NCBI GenBank assembly: GCA_023634235.1
Contig: JAMKCF010000019.1
Location: 5,087,947-5,151,946 of the forward strand
From: Pisaster brevispinus
Lineage: Eukaryota > Echinodermata > Asteroidea > Forcipulatida > Asteriidae
DNA: 64,000 nt
Direction: 5' to 3'
The position numbers were made by a program, and so were the translations under genes. The notes beneath the pieces are model-generated. The model had not been told where the DNA came from. It was given only the letters and a program-made list of their open reading frames with translations, and searched no databases. This document shows, piece after piece, positions 50,601-57,600 of this stretch. Each line of letters begins with the position of its first letter. Within the stretch, counting starts at the first letter, position 1.

Positions 50601-53315
50601 AGTGTCTGCTTGTCTGTGTTGGAGTGGGAGGCTGTTCCAAAGAGATGGCCCAGCATGTGAGCAACAACAAAAATAACTACATGTACATTAAAAATTAGTG
50701 AAGTTGTGCAGATTTGATGTTTAAGTGTCTTTCCTACTTAGAGGGAATTCCACCTTGTAGACTTAAATTAGTTACATGAAAACGAACTCAACATGTTGTA
50801 AACATACCTTGGAAGTTTTTTCCATTCCGGTAAAATGAGAAAACAAATGTTTGCGAGTCAGGACCATCAATCTTGATGATGTACTATAGCCGAGACCTTA
50901 CATTATGATGACGAAGCCATGCTCCAGCCAGCCACTGATTCCATTTTTATGCGCAAAACTCAAAGTAATAGATTTTCAAATTTTATCACTTTTCAAATTC
51001 CACGTTAACATGGGTCTTTTTCATGGTAAAAATAAGAGAAGTATTTCGTTAGTACGAAAGCAGGATTTTAAGACATTTTTACTTCTGTGTGCATGGTCTT
51101 TGTGTGTAAATTTTGTGCCCCTCAAAAATGTCAGATGGAGACAGGGCAGAAATGATGAATGAGTTAGAGCTGAACTGAAAGGTGATCATAAAATAAATGC
51201 TTACATCGTACATTTCTGCTGACGATGACAAAACCGGCTTGATCAAGATTGTCACCAAGACCACAAGAAGCTATGATCATCCTATTGTATACAGTGCAGA
51301 GCTACCAACATTTGCATCTTGCAATCAGGGAGATTTTGTACAACAATCAGGGAGGTATTACATTCAACATACAGTAATTGGAAAAAAGTTTCCTATATGA
51401 TGGGAGATTTTCAAACTCATTCTCTTTAGAACATGGAAAGATCGGTTTATTTTCAGGGAACATTCGGCAGAATCAAGGAGAGTTGGCAGCTCTGATAGTT
51501 TGGTTCAGTAACAGGTAACAGGTTCAACCATTGTTCATCCTACATTTGTACTGGTGCGTTACAAGGTGGAATTCTCCTTAACCCTAACCCCTATTAGGGT
51601 CTCTCCACATAGCCTGCCAAATACAACAGAATGCAACACAGTTGAAATGAGAACCATGCCAAATGCAACAAAATGCAACAAAATGCAACAAGGGATATTG
51701 TTGCATTGTGCAGGCATGCTGTTTGGGAAAGGAGTGAGCAAGGGTGTTTGCCCTGCTAAATGCAACAGTATGCACATAAGTGTAATGTTTAACTGTTATT
51801 CAGTCTTTTGAATATGATTTGAATTATGATTCTTACCTAATATTACATCATACTTCTCAATACTTTTCCCATAAACAATATTTTGAAATACCCATTATAA
51901 GTTGTTCAGATACAATAGAAGCACCCAAACCTACATGTAATGTATATGAAGTCACTTCACTGCTGAATGCAACAAATTCAGTCAAAAAATGACATCTGAG
52001 TTGACTGCCAAATGCAACAGATCACAACAACTATTACCATTTGGTGCATATTGTTGCATTTAGCATGGTTAGGGTTAAACAATCAGTCACAAAATGTGAC
52101 ATTATACCACAGTAACAGATTTTGAATTTGTTTGGTCGAGAACCAATCACATGATGTGCTACAAAGACGCATAGCTTTAGGGACAGTAAATGATGTACCC
52201 TGCCGGGCACATTACCTTGATTGGGCACATTACCTTGATTGTGCCCTTCATTGGTCATTTCCACCACCTTGTACAATAAATGGCCCTGGGTTATATGGTT
52301 GAAACTACACTGGTAATTTGATTTTCATTCTTGTGAGATGTGCCACAACAGTGAAGCAATATTTCTGTCAACAACCGCCGTTGTTGTTTACAATTTGTTT
52401 GCCATTGTTCGTCTGCATTTTTTAAATGTGCCTATTTTGTTGAAATAACATTGGAAGATGAGAACAGATCGCCTCCAAAGGGAAGACTTCACTCGGTGTT
52501 TACTGACCACGGCCATTTTGGATTGATTCCAGTCAATTCACGACGTCACCGACCGGCCGGGTTGTGGGCAGAGCGAGGATGCCAACATTGCAATGGTCAC
52601 TTTATTGTATCAGCTCCGCCCACAGCCCTGCCGGCCAGTGACGTCATGAATTGATTGGCATGATTTGGGATCAATCCAAAATGGTCGCAGTCGAGCGAAG
52701 TAAATTGGAGGAAATAGAAAATATTTCTCTAAATATTTTTTTTTAACTTTACTTATTTGAACATCCAAAACACCCAGGTCAAAGCAAGTAATTTTTATTG
52801 AGATGAGTGAACACATTCATGACATTGAACTAATTTATACCACGGACCCGCCCGTAGCGAATGCACCTTGAATTTTTTATCGGTAAGCTTAACAAAAAAT
52901 GGGTCCGAAAGTGAGGCCAAGGAATAGGATTCAGCTTGGTCACACAAGTGGGGCTAGGGCTAGTCTAGTCGACATGATGATGATGTAGAATTTGTAGAAA
53001 ACTTTCAAAATCAAACTTTCTCAAGTCAAACTCAAAAGTCTGTCAGATGTTTTGTGTAATTTTTTCCTACACCTTCAATAATACTTAATAGGCCTATTAT
53101 TTTCTAGCATAGCTTTACGATACATCACATGTAATGTATTTAATTAAACATGTTTAAATGTTTTTACTGATAGTGATAATCACGTTATTTTGTATTTACA
53201 TGTCGGAAATATGTGTCCATTTTGAATTTTCGTAAGTAAGTGTCACACAAATCGAACTTTACTCACTTTTTCCTTTGGCAGCATTGTATTCTTTCAGGGA
53301 TTTGACCCAATCCAT
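23620..53315 (-). CDS. PPP2R3C: PP2A regulatory subunit B'' gamma, complete 12-exon gene
   Basis: PPP2R3C (G5PR) targets PP2A/PP5 phosphatase activity. Coding exons, first to last, minus strand: 53315-53267, 38668-38544, 37414-37365, 33928-33874, 31957-31845, 30141-29973, 29367-29235, 27608-27477, 26236-26100, 25335-25198, 24367-24240, 23758-23620. All phases agree and the product is 455 residues (human 453 from memory). It starts MDWVKSLKEYNAAKGK after AACAAA, a good initiation context; it keeps IPRFYYKLPSEDEVLLQKLR, the WLHQTRIGLSLYDVAGQGYL block, a canonical EF-hand (D282, D284, N286, E293), DIFDMVKP-type and DLNGFWTYENRE segments. Intron 1 is about 14.6 kb and contains a GPCR on the opposite strand and MADS-like exons on the same strand. 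The start lies 1.3 kb from PRORP, head to head as in human. Confidence 0.95.
24362..24600 (-). repeat. Tandem repeat carrying three copies of a PPP2R3C 3' splice site
   Basis: In the gene strand, TTGATTCCCAG-GCTAT-type sequence occurs at the true acceptor of exon 11 (exon begins at 24367) and again at 24470 and 24584, within a repeat unit of about 103-114 bp that also holds CTGACAGACAAGC/CTGGTCT-type blocks. The two extra copies carry the branch-side pyrimidines, the AG and the first exon bases, but are followed by TTTTATG or TTTTCC instead of coding sequence. Confidence 0.85.
26820..26935. repeat. Dispersed repeat shared with MTA intron (2535-2640)
   Basis: AAACATCAAGACAAACCC ... CTCAGAGCCAACACTCCTTC ... 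AGAGATTTACACATGGTTGTAC matches AAACATCAAGACCACAAC ... CAGAGCCCAAACTCCTCCC ... AGAGATTTATACATAGTTGTAC at 2543-2619. Both are intronic. No coding capacity. Confidence 0.7.
27236..27390 (+). mobile_element. tRNA-derived SINE (A box GGCTCAGTTGGTAGAGC)
   Basis: GGGCTCAGTTGGTAGAGCAC (A-box region), a loop of the ACATTAA type, and GCAGGTTCAAATACAGC (B-box region) have tRNA spacing. The 3' body (TTTGTTCAACTCAAAAATTA ... GTGGTTTATAACTTGATTCC) is also found without a head at about 27020-27085 and inverted at about 32880-32950. Confidence 0.75.
27885..28045 (-). pseudogene. Decayed LINE-type retrotransposon fragment (C-terminal end)
   Basis: The minus strand encodes VVVGALGTIPKALGK ... and, after an in-frame stop, KAALLGTARFLRK, which resembles the conserved tail found after the reverse-transcriptase domain in many invertebrate non-LTR elements (as I remember the family). 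The in-frame stop, the absence of any reverse-transcriptase core upstream and the ATT microsatellite beside it (28040-28095) show a dead 5'-truncated piece inside a PPP2R3C intron. Confidence 0.6.
28040..28120. repeat. ATT/TTA microsatellite
   Basis: Interrupted runs of ATT/TTA (ATTATTGTTATTATTATTTT and ATTATTATTATTATTTAAAC) sit at the boundary of the LINE fragment. Related runs occur at 1326-1358 and 63390-63480. Confidence 0.8.
28960..29110 (+). mobile_element. Second-type SINE fragment
   Basis: A degraded tRNA-like head (GTTGGCTCAGCCGTTTCC, then CCCCGGTTTGAATCACACC as B box) is followed by CATGTGGATTG, TTCAGTCAGTAGCTGAATGC and GGGGTTTTCTCCTATTCTC, a body layout common in marine invertebrate SINEs. 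Confidence 0.6.
29535..29830 (+). mobile_element. tRNA-derived SINE, diverged copy
   Basis: AGAGTGTGGGTTTGAGTTCC (B box), TGTCCCTGAGCAAGATGC, ACCATAATTGATTTATCC and AAACCCTGGTGTTTCTGATT occur in the same order as in the SINE at 42395-42675. It lies in a PPP2R3C intron. Confidence 0.7.
32880..33005 (-). mobile_element. Inverted copy of the SINE at 27236
   Basis: Read on the minus strand: GTTAATCCGGAGGTCGTTGG, TTCATGTCCCGC (B-box-like), then AATTTTTCTGTG and AGTTACCCTCTCGG, matching the 27236 element's anticodon-to-body region with divergence. Confidence 0.55.
33125..33235 (+). mobile_element. 5' fragment of tRNA-Leu-like SINE
   Basis: GCAGAGTGTGGGTTCGAGTC followed by TGTCCTTAAGCAAGACAC and TTAAAGCAAAATG is almost identical to part of the SINE at 42395-42675 but stops after the ACACTT segment. 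Confidence 0.75.
33493..33692. mobile_element. Nonautonomous element with CAGAGCTG ends, copy 1
   Basis: GCAGAGCTGCTAACATTTGC opens the element and GGGAGTTGGCAGCTCT closes it, forming terminal inverted repeats of about 14 bp. Internal GCAATCAGGGAGATTTTGTA and ACAATCAGGGAGATATTT are direct repeats. Further copies are at about 45773-45975 and 51296-51497. Confidence 0.75.
33605..33832. repeat. Recent 228-bp direct duplication, copy A
   Basis: Bases 33605-33832 are nearly identical to 34398-34626 (a few substitutions and 1-base indels). The block starts inside the CAGAGCTG-ended element and runs past its end to TAAACAAAGCAT, so it is a genomic duplication and not a second transposition. PPP2R3C exon 4 (33874-33928) lies between the copies. 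Confidence 0.9.
34398..34626. repeat. Recent direct duplication, copy B
   Basis: The partner of 33605-33832. It starts at GATTTTCAAATTTGTTCATC and ends at GCTAAACAAAGCAT in both places. Confidence 0.9.
36249..36328 (-). other. Possible cassette (poison) exon in PPP2R3C intron 3
   Basis: On the gene strand an 80-nt segment is bounded by TTTTGGCACAG and GTGAGTAA, both good splice sites. Spliced after exon 3 it would read DSSRQMKPMTEP then stop, so inclusion would truncate PPP2R3C after about 87 residues. In another frame it reads QGFQQADEAYDRAVAQAILR then KN and stop, which looks coding, so it could instead be a terminal exon of an unrecognised transcript. Confidence 0.35.
36374..37126. mobile_element. 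Nonautonomous TA-flanked DNA element (753 bp)
   Basis: AAGCCGTGTTCCCATTGGA at the left is matched exactly by the reverse complement at the right end, both flanked by TA. The interior has repeated subterminal motifs of the CCGCGAC/GTCGCGG type and several copies of CCAATGGGAACGC. ORFs inside (for example 36673-36981) have no recognisable domain. It lies in PPP2R3C intron 3. Confidence 0.85.
39130..39480. repeat. Dispersed repeat shared with 61620-61835
   Basis: GCAGGATGTTTACTACCACTAC, CCGTCTTTATAACAATTAG and GGGTCATCACCAAAGTATGA, CCCTACCTTTA have counterparts in the same order at 61725-61832. This suggests two old copies of one element, in the large PPP2R3C intron and downstream of PRORP. Confidence 0.6.
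40775..41302. mobile_element. Element with ~150-bp inverted arms upstream of the GPCR
   Basis: Left arm GAGACTCTTCTTCTTC ... ACTCATTTTCCATTTGATAA ... GTCCTTATGAAAGTGGAGGG ... CTCTAACCTCAC is mirrored at 41128-41300 (GTGAGGTTAG ... CCACTTTCATAAGGAC ... GGAAAATGAGT ... AAGAAGAGCC). The spacer is about 210 bp. The left arm contains a consensus CRE, TGACGTCA (40817-40824); the right arm has an ATGTAC run instead. It ends about 260 bp before the GPCR start codon. Confidence 0.7.
41560..44319 (+). CDS. Rhodopsin-class (class A) G protein-coupled receptor, two exons, nested in PPP2R3C intron 1
   Basis: Exons 41560-42307 and 43952-44319 (GTGAGT donor, TTTACAG acceptor, phase 1) encode 371 residues with seven hydrophobic segments. 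The short N-terminus has N-glycosylation sites (N8, N11). Family hallmarks: G61-N62 in TM1, L-x-x-x-D90 in TM2, C121 before TM3 and C197 in loop 2 (disulfide pair), ERF (147-149) in place of DRY, W175 in TM4, P223 in TM5, CWAP (285-288) in TM6, NPVIY (323-327) in TM7, then a basic tail. It is probably a peptide- or amine-type orphan receptor at the plasma membrane; I cannot name its ligand. A SINE lies in its intron. It is transcribed opposite to its host gene. Confidence 0.93.
42395..42675 (+). mobile_element. tRNA-Leu-like SINE, best-preserved copy
   Basis: The head GTGGTTGAGCAGATAAAAGC, GGAACTCAAGCTCTGG (a CAA anticodon loop as in tRNA-Leu) and GTGGGTTCGAGTCCCGG (B box) is followed by the body TGTCCTTAAGCAAGACACTT, ACCATGATTGCTTCG, CAGATGGGACGTAAAGCC, ACGTAAAAGAACCCAGTGC and CCGGTGTTCCTGG. 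It sits in the GPCR intron. Similar body sequences are widespread in invertebrate deuterostomes, to my knowledge. Confidence 0.85.
44320..47343. other. GPCR 3' flank inside PPP2R3C intron 1; repeats only
   Basis: AATAAA at 45251-45256 (and ATTAAA near 45034) could end the GPCR transcript. The CAGAGCTG-ended element recurs at about 45773-45975. The 118-codon frame at 46081-46437 overlaps a dispersed repeat also seen near 40220-40380 and is not called. TTTATT at 46802-46807 could be a minus-strand poly(A) signal for the MADS-like gene. Confidence 0.5.
45773..45975. mobile_element. Nonautonomous element with CAGAGCTG ends, copy 2
   Basis: GCAGAGCTGTCAACATTTGC ... GGGAGATTTGGTAGCTCTG with the same interior (TTGCAATCGAGGAAACTTTG, ACAATCAAGGAGATATTT) as the copy at 33493-33692. 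Confidence 0.75.
47344..50883 (-). CDS. Divergent MADS-box (SRF-like) protein gene, partial model, nested in PPP2R3C intron 1
   Basis: MADS-box proteins are dimeric DNA-binding transcription factors. The supported exons on the minus strand are 48440-48340 (TEKKHRPRMVKYIQDKRSR ... RRKITLVKT) and 47547-47344 (AKSLHSLTGVAINLEITSES ...), joined in phase 0 through a GTAAGT donor. The core aligns without gaps to human SRF: I..K..R..FS(K/R)RK...(I/V)K.A..L..LTG......S-E-x-G. Upstream, 49231-49160 encodes an acidic and basic linker (GRKRKQVEEERVEVTEEDD) and joins in phase with 48440 if the GTAAAC donor is used. A further exon, 50883-50808 (IDGPDSQTFVFSFYRNGK), joins 49231 in phase. No start codon is settled; a candidate first exon is at about 51282-51205 (MIIASCGLGDNLDQAG). 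In the last exon a +1 frame to 47286 also looks coding. The function is inferred from the fold only. Confidence 0.6.
47785..47860. mobile_element. Short inverted-repeat element (~75 bp)
   Basis: GGGCCAAATTTCATAGA and TCTATGAAATTGGTCCCT form the ends of a very short element, immediately followed by a longer relative at 47870. Both share the CTGCTTAAGCAGC-type core. Confidence 0.7.
47868..48064. mobile_element. Starfish-style MITE with GGGCCCAATTTCATAGAGC ends
   Basis: GGGCCCAATTTCATAGAGC plus TGCTTAAGCA is mirrored by TGCTTAAGCA plus GCTCTATGAAATTGGTCCC. The interior is rich in TGCTTA/TAAGCA motifs (TTTGCTAAGCAC, TTTTGCTTACC, TTCTGCTTGGCAGG). I recall similar elements as very abundant in echinoderm genomes. 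Confidence 0.8.
48955..49085 (+). mobile_element. SINE fragment
   Basis: AAAGTGTGGGTTCAGGTCC (B box) then GTGTCCTTGAGCAAGACAC and TTCACCATGCAATCA match the SINE at 42395-42675. The copy is truncated just before the MADS-like gene's linker exon. Confidence 0.7.
51296..51497. mobile_element. Nonautonomous element with CAGAGCTA/G ends, copy 3
   Basis: GCAGAGCTACCAACATTTGC ... GAGAGTTGGCAGCTCTG with interior GCAATCAGGGAGATTTTGTA and ACAATCAGGGAGGTATT, as in the copies at 33493 and 45773. It abuts the candidate first exon of the MADS-like gene. Confidence 0.8.
51577..52079. mobile_element. Element with CCTTAACCCTAACC ends and interspersed TGTTGCATTT motif
   Basis: TTAACCCTAACCCCTA at the left and TAGCATGGTTAGGGTTAA at the right form inverted ends. 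Inside, AAATGCAACA or its complement occurs about eight times (three in a row at 51660-51692, then near 51760, 51967, 52009 and, inverted, 52051). No ORF with a domain. Confidence 0.6.
52472..52712. mobile_element. Long palindromic element (~240 bp, ~100-bp arms)
   Basis: CCTCCAAAGGGAAGACTTCAC, GCCATTTTGGATTGATTCC, CAATTCACGACGTCACCG and CCGGCCGGGTTGTGGGC are mirrored in order by GCCCACAGCCCTGCCGGCC, GTGACGTCATGAATTG, GGGATCAATCCAAAATGG and GCGAAGTAAATTGGAGG. It lies in PPP2R3C intron 1, about 0.6 kb from exon 1. The right arm includes TGACGTCA (52639-52646). Confidence 0.8.
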
Positions 53316-54586
53316 TTTGTTAAATGATGCATAGATTATCTAGCAGACATTAAAACAAAGGTAACGAGTCCAGAACACAGGGCAAAACACTTGGAACTGT
53401 GCACACCTTCTGTCACTGTTCTTTAATGTCGTCTCATCAGCATGCACAAAAAAATGGTGAAAAAACTAAAAGTGCATTGACCGTGGTTCGTTTTGAAGCA
53501 AAAAAGTGAAGAAGGCGCCCTCTACCGGCCGCATGTTTTTTTACACATCAACAAAACTGGAACAAGATCACACGTGCTAAAACTTAAAAGATGTTTTGAT
53601 CGCCGCTGGATGTAAAGTGTATAAAGAGGTGAATCTTCGATTCGTGTGTAAATAGTTGTGGTGTTGTTTGCAATAGGCAGTTATAAAATATTATTCTTAA
53701 CTTCCATATAGACTGAAATCGGTTTCCAAACAAGTCCATGCCATCCCCTGATCGAACTGGGTTGTGAGTGAGTGACTGACTGACACTCCCCTGTACTGAT
53801 TTACAGTGTGCTCTATTCAGCGCAAGTGAAATGGGGAAAAGTATAGCGCTTTTGCGTCCCATAGCCAACAAAGCTGAAGGACGAGTTTGATATGGGAGGC
53901 AGATGCGCTATATTTTCCTTTTTTTCCACAAGCATATACCTAGCTTAAAAAACAAAGTGCAGTACATGGAGTTTGAACAGTGTAGTGAACAGTGTAGTGA
54001 ACAGCGACTGTGTAGTGGGCGAGTTTGTACCTGGAGGGGGTGAGTTTGCTGGGGGCGACTATGCAGGGGGCGACTTTGTAGGGGGCGACCTTGGGAGGGG
54101 GCGAGATGACTGGCATTCATATGATGGGCCATTGTGATATTATAGGTTTATATTTTAGACTTAATATAAAGGTTAAAACCTTGGAATATGACAAGAATGT
54201 GATTGGCAATATTTGCCATACGTCTGACGCGTGTCATGGATAGTGACTCTCTCCAGCTCTCTGCTGCCATTCTCAGGGTTTTAGCTCTCTATGATTTAAA
54301 AACCATGTGCATTTGGAGAACGAAATGGTTCATGTACATTACAAAATACTTTCATAAAACGTTCATTAAAAAAATGCTACAAGTTGACATTAGGCCTATC
54401 TCGGATAGAATCATATCCCTTAAGCATCAGAGCTTCTCAAATAAATTGTTCAATCAGTGAGCTTTCAGACTGATAAATTGATTAATCTAGTAGCCAGTAT
54501 TTGTGCGCACTCAAACATTGATTTTTCCTGAGTGAGTTTGTGACAACCCGCTTCGGTTTTGGGTTTTTTCTTTTCTTTCTTTTCAG
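53316..54586. promoter_or_regulatory. Divergent intergenic/promoter region between PPP2R3C and PRORP
   Basis: The two coding starts are 1.29 kb apart on opposite strands, so 5' UTRs and promoters of both genes must lie here or just outside. PRORP has a strong acceptor at 54569-54586 (long CT tract then CAG), so it has an upstream non-coding exon that I could not place. I see no TATA box or clear initiator. The most GC-rich parts are 53515-53560 (GGCGCCCTCTACCGGCCGC) and the minisatellite at 54036-54110. Confidence 0.55.
54036..54110 (+). repeat. 15-bp G-rich minisatellite in the PPP2R3C-PRORP intergenic region
   Basis: Five units of the type GGGGGCGACTTTGTA follow at 15-16-bp spacing; G5 runs start at 54036, 54051, 54066, 54081 and 54097. 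All runs are on the plus strand (the PRORP sense strand), which could allow a long-loop G-quadruplex in DNA or in a 5' UTR if transcribed. Confidence 0.8.
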
Positions 54587-54606
54587 ATATTATTAACAAG
54601 ACGACG

Positions 54607-57600
54607 ATGAATCCATCTGGCCTAGTAGTTGGGCTCAGGGAAACAGCTCAAGGTCTTCTCAGAGGCAGCTCTCAAATGGCTAAGAGGTGGAAGACAAAGC
54701 AGATTTCTGGGTTCTTTCCAAGACAGTTATGGACATTGTTAGAGTACCCAAATCTTCTTAAAGTTACCAGTAGTCAACCTGGCCGCAATGTCACCACAAG
54801 TTTTCTGAAATGTTGCACAGTAGTGAGGTTTCCAGCATCAAGGTTTCTTAGCTTTCATCACAGTTCCTACCACAGTTCCTACCACAGTGGACAAAATGCT
54901 TGTGATGTGTCGCAGATACAAAGGTTTTCAACTTCAAACATTTCATTCAAAGGTCTTCACCAGGAGGAAGAAGAAAACCTGAAGTTAAACGGCGAGTCAA
55001 AAGAGGGTCTATTTGAAAGAGATTGTCATCAAGAAGAAACATCATCTGATCTTGCACTTGAAAAGGACAAGTATTTATCAATAGAACAGTGGACAGCTTT
55101 GAAAGATGAGTGGATTAACAATGCTGGTCAGCCAAAGGAAATGTTTGAAACGCGCACCATGGGTAGGCTGTGTAAACATTTACTCATTCAGAAAGGACAG
55201 TCTCTCATGGAGTTTGTCCGACAAGAAGGTATTCCACATACCTACCCATTGATGGGTGCCTATCTGTATCTATGTGTCAGAGAGGGTGATCACAAGGAAC
55301 TGTTTGACATCTATGACTGGTTCAGGGTCAACAATCCGGTTCTAGAATCGGGAGTCTTAACTAATCTCATCGCTGGCTTCTGCCAGACTAGTCGCTGGAG
55401 GGAGAGCCTAAAATTCTTGCAGGATACCAAGCAGTTTGGTTACCCATCGGCACGCAACTACCACTCGCTGATAAGTGCTGCGTGTGATCACGGCGACTAC
55501 GACCTTGTGGAACACCTTCTCAAGGACATGGAAAGTCTTAATATAATTCCATCAGAGAAGACCTGGGGGAAGGTCTTGGATGTCTTCCACTGTGAAACAA
55601 CAGACCTTGCTGTTTTTAATCGAAATGCCAAAGTCATCGATAACCTTTTATGGTATTTACGTGAAAAGAGGAGCTACCCTTCTATGGTAGTGGGATCTGC
55701 GCTGCAGAAATGGTTTAGTAGGTGAGAATTGTAAAGGCACTTAGATAAAGCCAAGTAAAAATTTAAAAAACGGTTTCCTTCTGCTGGCTGTTTTGAAAAA
55801 GGAAGGAGGAGACCCCAAGATCCTTTGACCATGTTGACTAGGATTGAGTAAACTCCTTACATCTTTGCCACTCATTAAAGACTGTCCATACAAAAACTGT
55901 AATTACAATAGAAATGATAAAACAAGAAATGATTTGAAAGTGTCTTGCATGGTACTTTGAACAAAATAATGTTTCCCAATGTAGAATGTTTAATTAAATT
56001 TGTATACATTAAAACTGGAAAGAAAATAATGAAATACTGATTGATATTGTGAACAAAAGGGTGAAAAAACGGCGGCGATGAATCATTGAATATCAATAAC
56101 AGGATCATTGGGTATCAATAACAAGAGGGTCTCGATTAGTAGACATAGGCCCTTTTTGAAATCGTAGCTGGCTTAGGCTTGGGCTCAGTCGGTATTTTTG
56201 AAAGTGTACACATTTCAGTATGTGACTTCAAACGGGCGGACGGTGCCTTGGCTTGAGCTAGAGTCTTGGCAATGATTTTGAAAACATTCATACAGGAATT
56301 AAAATACTGATTCACTGATCAAATTCCACTTGGCCGGTAGCTGAATGACTGAAGTCCCACAGTCTAGTATATGTCCAATCACGCACTTTTGGAGATTTAC
56401 TAATGTATACTTGGCTTTTCAATTCCAAAACTTCTCCTAAAAGTTTAGCAATTATTTACAAAAAATAATAAAGCATTTTGTCTTTTAAAAAACATTTTTG
56501 GTCCAGGGAAAGTTTAGAGTTACCAGACAAGCCCTGTCATCTAGTGGAAATGTTTTAAAAACTCAAGCCCTTTAATCAACTTTTAAAAAAATAATAATAC
56601 ATGCATTGTAGTATTCTTTCTTTTTTTTATGCAATTTCCTGATTGTTCCTTATGTCCCAAGTGATTGGATCAGTTATTTTTGTTTGTAAATTGAAGACTG
56701 TGCTGATTTTATTTTCAACTATGGCTTCTTTTTAACATTTTCTATTTGCAGGAAAAACGGCGAGGAATGGAAAACATCAATGACTCGGATTAAGAAGAAT
56801 GGGAAGTGTAGATCCTGCCATTCCGAATTGGAATCATTGGAAATTAGTGGAGAAGATTTTCTAAAACTCCGTCACCAGATTATTGAGAAGGTTTTTATTT
56901 CTTCTACCTCAATATAGCAACCCCCCCCCTTCACTAAATTGCAGTCATTAACCATCTCTGATACTAATGAGCTTCACACCAGTATTTTCATGTCAAAGTT
57001 TAAGCTGCTAAACTCCTGCCTCACACATTTTAATGGGTGTTTGTGCAGCTCTTGTTTTTGTCTGTGCTTTGTTGTTCTTCTCAACTCTTCTCTAAATCAA
57101 TTCTCTGAATTGAAACTTAATTAAACATTGAAACTCAACAGAAAATTGCACCTCGACAAGAAGACAGAAACTAAACAATGACATCGTGATGGCATCATCA
57201 GGTGTCGAGTTACATAAAAAACACTTTAATATTTGAAAAAATCATACAATGAATTGTCACAATCTGTAAATCAGAACAGCAGTCTCCAGGGATCAGCAAG
57301 TGATTATCATTGAACTATTCCTCTTGTTGCAATCCATATTTGTATAGTTCGAATAAAGAGCCATTCCAACAGCTTTATTCCACATACTGCATCTCTTTGG
57401 AACTCCTTGCCTAGTTCATTGTTTACCTCCATCCTACAATCTAGACTGTTTAAGAGAAATATCAATTTCTATCGTCAGCTCCCCTGAGTTATTTTCAATT
57501 TTATTTATTCGCCTAAGGTTATAAAAGGTGGTGATGTTTACAAGAAGACAAGACCAGACGAGTTAAAAGCCTTCATGAAATTCGTCCAAGAGGGCGCCCC

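Noticed and set aside
52450..52816. Short ORFs on both strands near 52.5-52.8 kb
   Set aside because: They fall in the long palindromic element, so each arm generates mirrored frames.
53267..53315. Assigning the MDWVKSLKEYNAAKGK exon to the MADS-like gene
   Set aside because: It ends in phase 1, which does not fit the exon at 50883 but joins PPP2R3C exon 2 at 38668 in frame, and human PPP2R3C also starts MDW with a following KKK.
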